Part shown: positions 58,501 through 64,000 of the stretch, in pieces | Position numbering within the stretch: the stretch's first letter is position 1 | Layout: each line of letters begins with the position of its first letter | Origin: Pelargonium tetragonum | Taxonomy: Eukaryota; Streptophyta; Magnoliopsida; Geraniales; Geraniaceae | Length of the DNA stretch: 64,000 nucleotides | Direction: 5' to 3' | Assembly: GCA_036897445.1 (NCBI GenBank) | Contig: JAYMTL010000087.1 | Span: forward strand, 20,361-84,360 | Position numbers and translations under genes: made by a program | The notes under the pieces: model-generated | Databases searched by the model: none | Told to the model about the DNA's origin: nothing | What the model saw: only the letters and a program-made list of their open reading frames with translations

Positions 58501-61500
58501 ACCTTTACACGAATTTACCAGAGTTACAAAGTTTAGTAATAGTCAAGGAAAGATAATTAGACGAGACCTGAGAAAAATAGAAAGGCTAAGATGACAATCT
58601 TACAGATAATGAATGCAGACATTGGTTAGAATGGAATTTCCTAGAAGAGGCCGCTTTGACTTATTACTTATCTGTAAAATGAAAATTCCTATCGGAAAAT
58701 CTGGGCCCCTTTTATCCTATATAGTCAGAGTTACTTATGTCTTACATTCGTAGTTTTTACTATTTAGTAAGTAGTCCAGTTAATGCTTATACTTATAATA
58801 GTATAGAATAGAATTGTCCCACAAAGTATCGGGTGACAAATGAAATGGAATCTTACAGCTAAATTCTTTTTGCTAAATAAGAGATCCTTTTATACCATAG
58901 CACTCCTTAGACTCCTTTAGATTTTTCAACGAATAAGTATAGTAAAAACTAAAGCAAATTACAAAAAGGTGTAGAGTCATACAGCAAGTTTACTAAGGGA
59001 GTCGTCTAAGTTCTTCTTTATTAGTATTAAGACTTTGACTTCAAAATCTTATCCATTTATGGTAGTTTTTTCACTTTATACGAAAAGGGAGCGCCAGGGT
59101 TATACTAGTTATAAGTTTACTTTTTTCTCTTGATTACTGAAAAGACAAGGATTTAGCCTTGATAAATCTTGGAGCTCTACTTCTTTTAATTAAAAAAAGT
59201 AAGAATTTACTAGATTTCTAAGAAAAGGCTTTCCAAAATTTATAGTGAAATTACACCCTAGAGTTCTTACTCTTAATTATATAACCCCAAGTAAGCTGCA
59301 TTTTAGAAAATTAATGGGAGATTAAGGAGTAGTTGCAGCTTAAGAAAATTACTAAGTAAAAGTAAAATTTAGAAAGAGGTTCTCTTATTAAGATTAAACT
59401 GTTCGGATTAGAACAAAGAGACTTATAAGCATAAATTTCCTAGATTCTGGTGTTCAGTATAGATGATAAAGATTTAAGGGGCACTTCCTTATTACCTTGT
59501 TATATTTCTGATAGGCGCTTTAGCTTGAGAAACTTTTATAGTGTGGATAACTCTATAAAAGAAATCCGTAGGCCAAGAAGAATCTCATGTATAATATATA
59601 ATTAATTCATAAAATATAGCACAAGCACCCTAAAAACTTGAGACGTGTTAAAGTTAGTTAAACAAAAAAACCCTAAAAAAGAGTACAGCTCTATTTTATA
59701 GGACCTCCTTACATTGAATACAAAAATTCTCATTAACTTTTTTTTAAGGTTTTGTCCCGATCATGACACACGGGAGCTCCCGTAGAGACACTCGAAACAA
59801 TTTCCTTGTAGAAGGGGCATAATCAAAAACTTAGCTGGATACGCTAGAACACAAAAGGTCCCCTTAGTATTTTTAGTCTATAATTTTATTAGTAAACTCT
59901 AACTGAGGTTAGCCCCTAAAGATTAATTCTGCATTTTCTTTTGCTTGATAGGTTTAACTAAATCTTTCAACTACCCAGGAATTCCTTATTTGTAAAGAGG
60001 ATGGCTAAAGGCAAGTCAGCTGGAGGCCTGGAGATTCTCAAGCAATAAAAGCTTAAATATTTTAGTACTAGTTACTTTCCTAGGTTAATAAGACTTTTTT
60101 GATCTTACTTCGGAATAGGAGCTCCTTGGGAGCCTTTACATCAGAGGAACTTTATAAGGAAATATGCCCTACTTATCCTCGTTATAATAACGTTTGGAAT
60201 ACTCTACGGCTTACTCTTTGTAGGCTTTTCTAGTATAATTAGTATTTGAAAAACTTTCGGGATATAAAAAAGGAAGCAAAGTCGAAGCAGAGAGGTAAAA
60301 GGTTTTCAGATCTATCTATCCTTCTCCAATCAAAACAAGGGAGACTCATTGAGAGTTTACGAATTAAAGCTACAACTATGCAAGTCAACCAAGCGAATAA
60401 CTAAAGACTGACTATCCAGAGGGCCCTTAATTCTTTCTTTTAAGAAAAGTTGCACTTAGATGCTTGGGGCGGGAAAGAAAGAGCGTTACAGTAAGGGCTC
60501 CTCCAAATAGCAAAGAATTTTCATTACAGTTATAGAATTCCTTTTTTAGTTTTAAATGCTATAAATTAGCACCTTTTGAAGTAATTAGATAATGTTCCTA
60601 GATTTCCTATTCCGAAAGTGGATACCCAGCTTGTACTATTGTTTAACTTTCTTTTTTTACTATATTAAATCAGAAATACTCGCTAAAGAAATTTTGTTTG
60701 CAAAAACGAAAGGGACCCCTTACCCGAGTTTTTAGGAGTCCAATATAGAGACAAACGCCTTTGAATGACGTAAAACAAGAAACTTGACTTTGAAAGAATT
60801 CCTTAAACCTTAAACATTTGTAAAAAAGCTGACTGGGATTGCCGACAATACTAAAATAAAGGAACAAATCCAACTCAGAAGTACCCAAGCTCTCTAGATT
60901 CTGTAAGAGTTCTTCGGTATAATTACTAATTATAAGAAAAGAAGTCTACTACATCTAATCGACATTTCACTTACTACTTGTTATACATAAGAGGTATCCG
61001 GCTTTCACTACTCTGCTCTTACTTAGAATGCAAATAGAACTTTTATTTCTAGGGAAATTCTATGCCTTGTTTATAAAGGGAGCTAGCCCCGAATGTAATT
61101 TCATAAAGGAGACCCATATAAAGAATACACTAGAGAACTTTGATTCCTTTTTCAGATTTTAAAGGGAATCTTGCTTTTGGTTAGCCCAGTCAAAGGAAGA
61201 TATTTGAACCTACGAGAATAGAATTAACTTAATAAGATGTATTACCACCAGGATCTAAGTGAAATAAACATATGAGCCTTTTTGTATTTTTACTATACTG
61301 TAATTGAGTTTATCTATTTGATTTTAACACTATATCAATTATACCTAAGAAAGAAATTTTCCTTTACAAGTTTTATTTTATAATAATTTACCAAAGCACA
61401 AAGATTCCTACTAGGCCTTTCAGAAAGCAACCCAATTCTTTTTAGTATATTGGTAATGGAGAGATACAAGAAAAAGGGGACAACTCGAAAGGATTAGGAC

Positions 61501-62601
61501 TAGTAAAACTAATAAAGAAAGTTTGCGATCAGAAGTCTAAAGTAGAATGAATTCTTGTACAAAAAAAGGATATCATATGCATATAATAGCGGCTTCCTCG
61601 TTTTTTGTATATTTGTATAATAATTTTGGAATTTAGATCCGTTTTGAAGAAATACCTTTTTAGTCAACTTCCTATTACTAATGACGTGGTAATTATCATT
61701 AGCTTCCTTTTTAGGGGTCCTCTATTACTAAGTAAAGTGCTTTTATAAGAAAACTTCAATCCTCTTGCCTCTGTAAGATTCTAATTGGATAAGATGAGTC
61801 CCTAGTATACCTGGTTAATAGAATCCCCATCCTCTAAATAGAATAAGTTATTCTTTTAATCCGAAACGCTGGTATTTATCAGTGTTAAATCCTTTAATCA
61901 GAAACCTGATTATCTTTTTTTCTATGGGAAATCTCTTATCTGAGCGGTTGCGGTTTTAGATTCCTTTTTGGGCGCGGTTAGAGTTTTTCGGTGCAAGACG
62001 GCGTGTTCTCATGAAATTACATACCTATTAAGTATTAAGTTTTTATTAACTATACTAGGTATATAGCCATAAAGTAAATTGAAGTTATAGAGAACTTGGG
62101 TTCAGTCCCAGCACATGCTCATGAAAGATTTTTGATAGACTCCTTTAAAATTTGCCTTTTACGGAAGAGCCCGTATAATTAGAGCCCTCGTCCTTTTTAA
62201 TTTAGAAGTACCCTTGCTATATAATAAAGCTAAACTACTTAAGATGGATAATACATCTTTCCGTACCTCGAGTACCCTTTTAACGTAAAAGAAAAAATAC
62301 AAGGTTCCCGGTTCGGGTTAATTCATATATTTTTTACCTATGCGTTGTACAAATTTCTTGGGAAGATTTTTTAATCAAAGCAGAAAGAAAATCTTAAGTT
62401 TTAACTTGTTACGGGTTCACTTCTGGGGTTATTTTTAAGGGGTCCTTACTGTAATAATATGAAATATTACAAAGCTTTTAGGTGATCTTATAACTTGCGC
62501 ACGCAAATGTGGATATCTCTAGATTTTACTGCTCGAATTAGAGTACCTTATGGGGACGGGTAGCTCTTATTGCTCCACTAGAAATTTCCGTGGTTTTATA
62601 T

Positions 62602-62638
62602 AAAATCATCCTGTAAGGGTTCAGAAAAGGATGATTTT
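62602..62638. repeat. 11-bp perfect hairpin
   Basis: AAAATCATCCT (62,602-62,612) and AGGATGATTTT (62,628-62,638) are exact reverse complements with a 15-base loop. The loop length suits an RNA stem-loop. No adjacent gene gives it a role. Confidence 0.8.
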
Positions 62639-62820
62639 CCACAGCTTACCCGAGAGTAATTCCTGAGATAAAGGGTTTAAGTTGTAGGGGTGCTCCAAAG
62701 TTTTTTATTTTGAGTATTCATTCTTATAATTATAAGGTTTAGATGGAATTAGATAAAATGATAGACTCCGCTCGGTATTAAGACTCAGAGAATGTCTTAA
62801 GTAATAAGTAAATAGAATAC

Positions 62821-62830
62821 AGGGCGCCCT
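62821..62830. repeat. 10-bp GC palindrome AGGGCGCCCT
   Basis: Fully self-complementary. It contains GGGCGCCC, which also occurs at 44,535-44,542 and 46,931-46,938. At the window's base composition fewer than one such 8-mer is expected. Confidence 0.8.
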
Positions 62831-64000
62831 TAGCGAGCTTTAAAGAAATTGAAGAATTTATACTATCTATTTAAGTATGTTAAAAAACCCCGAGCGCCCG
62901 CATAGGTTTTTGCAGGTATTCCCTTTTCAAGCACTCGCCTCGATCTTTTCTGTAAATAAGGAATAAACGAAAAGGGTTCCAGGGTTTTTAGATATCTAGG
63001 ATGCCTAAAGAACCTCTAGGTAAAAAATCTTTAATAAAATTTTCGAGTATTAGAGCTGAATTTATAATTCTCAGTCTTGCCCGGATAAAAAAATTCGGCA
63101 CAAAAGCTATAGTAGGTTTTCATAAATTTCATAGGGATCCTTATTTATCCGTATAGAATTAATAGGGGTCATTACGACAGCGTTCTAAAAACTAAAGAGT
63201 ATTTCCTCAGAAGTGCCCTAACTAGAGAGGCCTAAACAGGAGTATCTACAAAGTTTGGCAGGGGTTTTACCAAAAATTCTGAAGCTAAAAACGCGCTCCC
63301 TTCTTAAAGAAATTTCTACACTAAAATTGCTCCTTCAGAATTTAACCCTCTCCGACCTAAAACAGGATTGCGTATACTAAGTAAATGGCATAAAAAGTTA
63401 TACTCTGGCCTTACTAACACAAGCGAATTTAAGAAAAGCAGCCCTTGGTTTTTATACTTGTGAGCTTAGTTCTTTTGCGTAAAGTACAAGGTATTTTTAA
63501 AGTTTGTATTCTTTTCGATGGTAATTTAGCTTCCTTGTTTAGATTTATACGTTGTCCGTATCTTGTTAAGAAAGAAGAGAAGTTCATTTTAGCTGGGTTT
63601 TTGGCTTAAACTAGATAAGATATTATTAACACCCGAGCATTCTCAGATATACTTAGTTTAAATAAAAACTAGTAGGGGGGGTAGAAGACATAATTAAGTA
63701 TAGAATTTCCGGGGTTCGAACCCTGTTATACTGTTATAATGGATTGAGGTATTCTTGATTACCTTTATAGGATTTCTTTCTAGGGATCCCTGGTAAAATA
63801 CTAAATTGCAAAGGTCCTGATTCTGGGAATTAAACTAGCAAGCTCTTGGAAGTAGGAAGACGTAAAAAAAGGCATTTATGTAACAGTTATACGTCATGAA
63901 AGGGGGCATACTACAGTTAACTAAAGGAGAAATTCTTAGGTAGATTTTAGCTTTCAATTCTGAACCCCTGCTTTTAAAACAAAAAAAGCTCACTTCACTC

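Larger units (their letters stand above)
55505..64000. other. Gene-free AT-rich segment
   Basis: No gene recognised in the last 8.5 kb. Three frames of 64-72 codons (57,158-57,352; 57,725-57,937; 60,670-60,888) are of chance length and share no motif with known proteins. AGGGATAACATAACGG near 56,480 only loosely recalls a homing-site word. An 11-bp hairpin lies at 62,602-62,638, the palindrome AGGGCGCCCT at 62,821-62,830, and a tRNA T-arm-like word near 63,711 that does not fold. Confidence 0.55.

Noticed and set aside
63690-63735. tRNA T-arm GGGGTTCGAACCC
   Set aside because: The T-stem mispairs when aligned to the standard numbering and no matching 5' acceptor strand lies upstream.
1-64000. 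Slime-mould (Physarum-type) mitochondrial DNA with insertional editing
   Set aside because: It could explain short frames, but the GC content is well above that of Physarum mtDNA as I recall it, and no chain of adjacent frames with recognisable protein blocks was seen.

Overview
This window looks like almost entirely non-coding, AT-rich DNA of organelle (probably mitochondrial) type. By eye the GC content is about 35-37%. Both strands are saturated with stop codons. The longest open frame is 122 codons, about what 64 kb of random sequence of this composition should give (a stop roughly every 14 codons, so a longest frame near 120-125). No frame shows a protein family, membrane or catalytic motif that I recognise, and I call no CDS. 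I also found no tRNA that folds, no CRISPR array, no insertion sequence and no intron with an open frame.

The best fit I can offer is a stretch of an inflated dinoflagellate-type mitochondrial genome, for example Symbiodiniaceae. Published accounts of such genomes, as I recall them, describe about 64% AT, only cox1, cob and cox3 as proteins, fragmented and scrambled rRNA genes, no tRNA genes, and nearly everything else non-coding and rich in inverted repeats. This assignment is inference: none of the three protein genes is in the window, and a plant or algal organelle, or other decayed DNA, is not excluded.

Three segments carry several universally conserved rRNA blocks in the right order and strand, and are the best gene candidates. 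At 16.15-16.26 kb on the minus strand there is a piece resembling 23S rRNA around E. coli 2010-2085, leading into the peptidyl-transferase ring. At 19.67-19.91 kb on the plus strand, in a markedly G-rich block, there is a piece resembling 16S rRNA 1045-1210 (helix 34 and neighbours). At 53.55-53.64 kb on the plus strand there is a piece resembling 16S 680-740. Their scrambled order and mixed strands match what is known of alveolate mitochondrial rRNA. Weaker single-block resemblances (22.1, 25.8, 49.3, 51.1 and 51.36 kb) are given as findings only.

The rest holds (i) a dispersed, diverged repeat family concentrated in the first 28 kb, with copies near 2.7, 5.4, 6.5, 8.3, 9.1, 10.2, 22.3, 27.3, 40.4 and (reversed) 55.4 kb; (ii) several perfect palindromes and inverted repeats, the best being a 32-bp perfect palindrome at 34,247-34,278; and (iii) an apparent excess of GC-rich self-complementary words. 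Nothing indicates a defence system, operon or mobile gene cassette. If there is something novel here, it is the rRNA fragments and the repeat and palindrome architecture.
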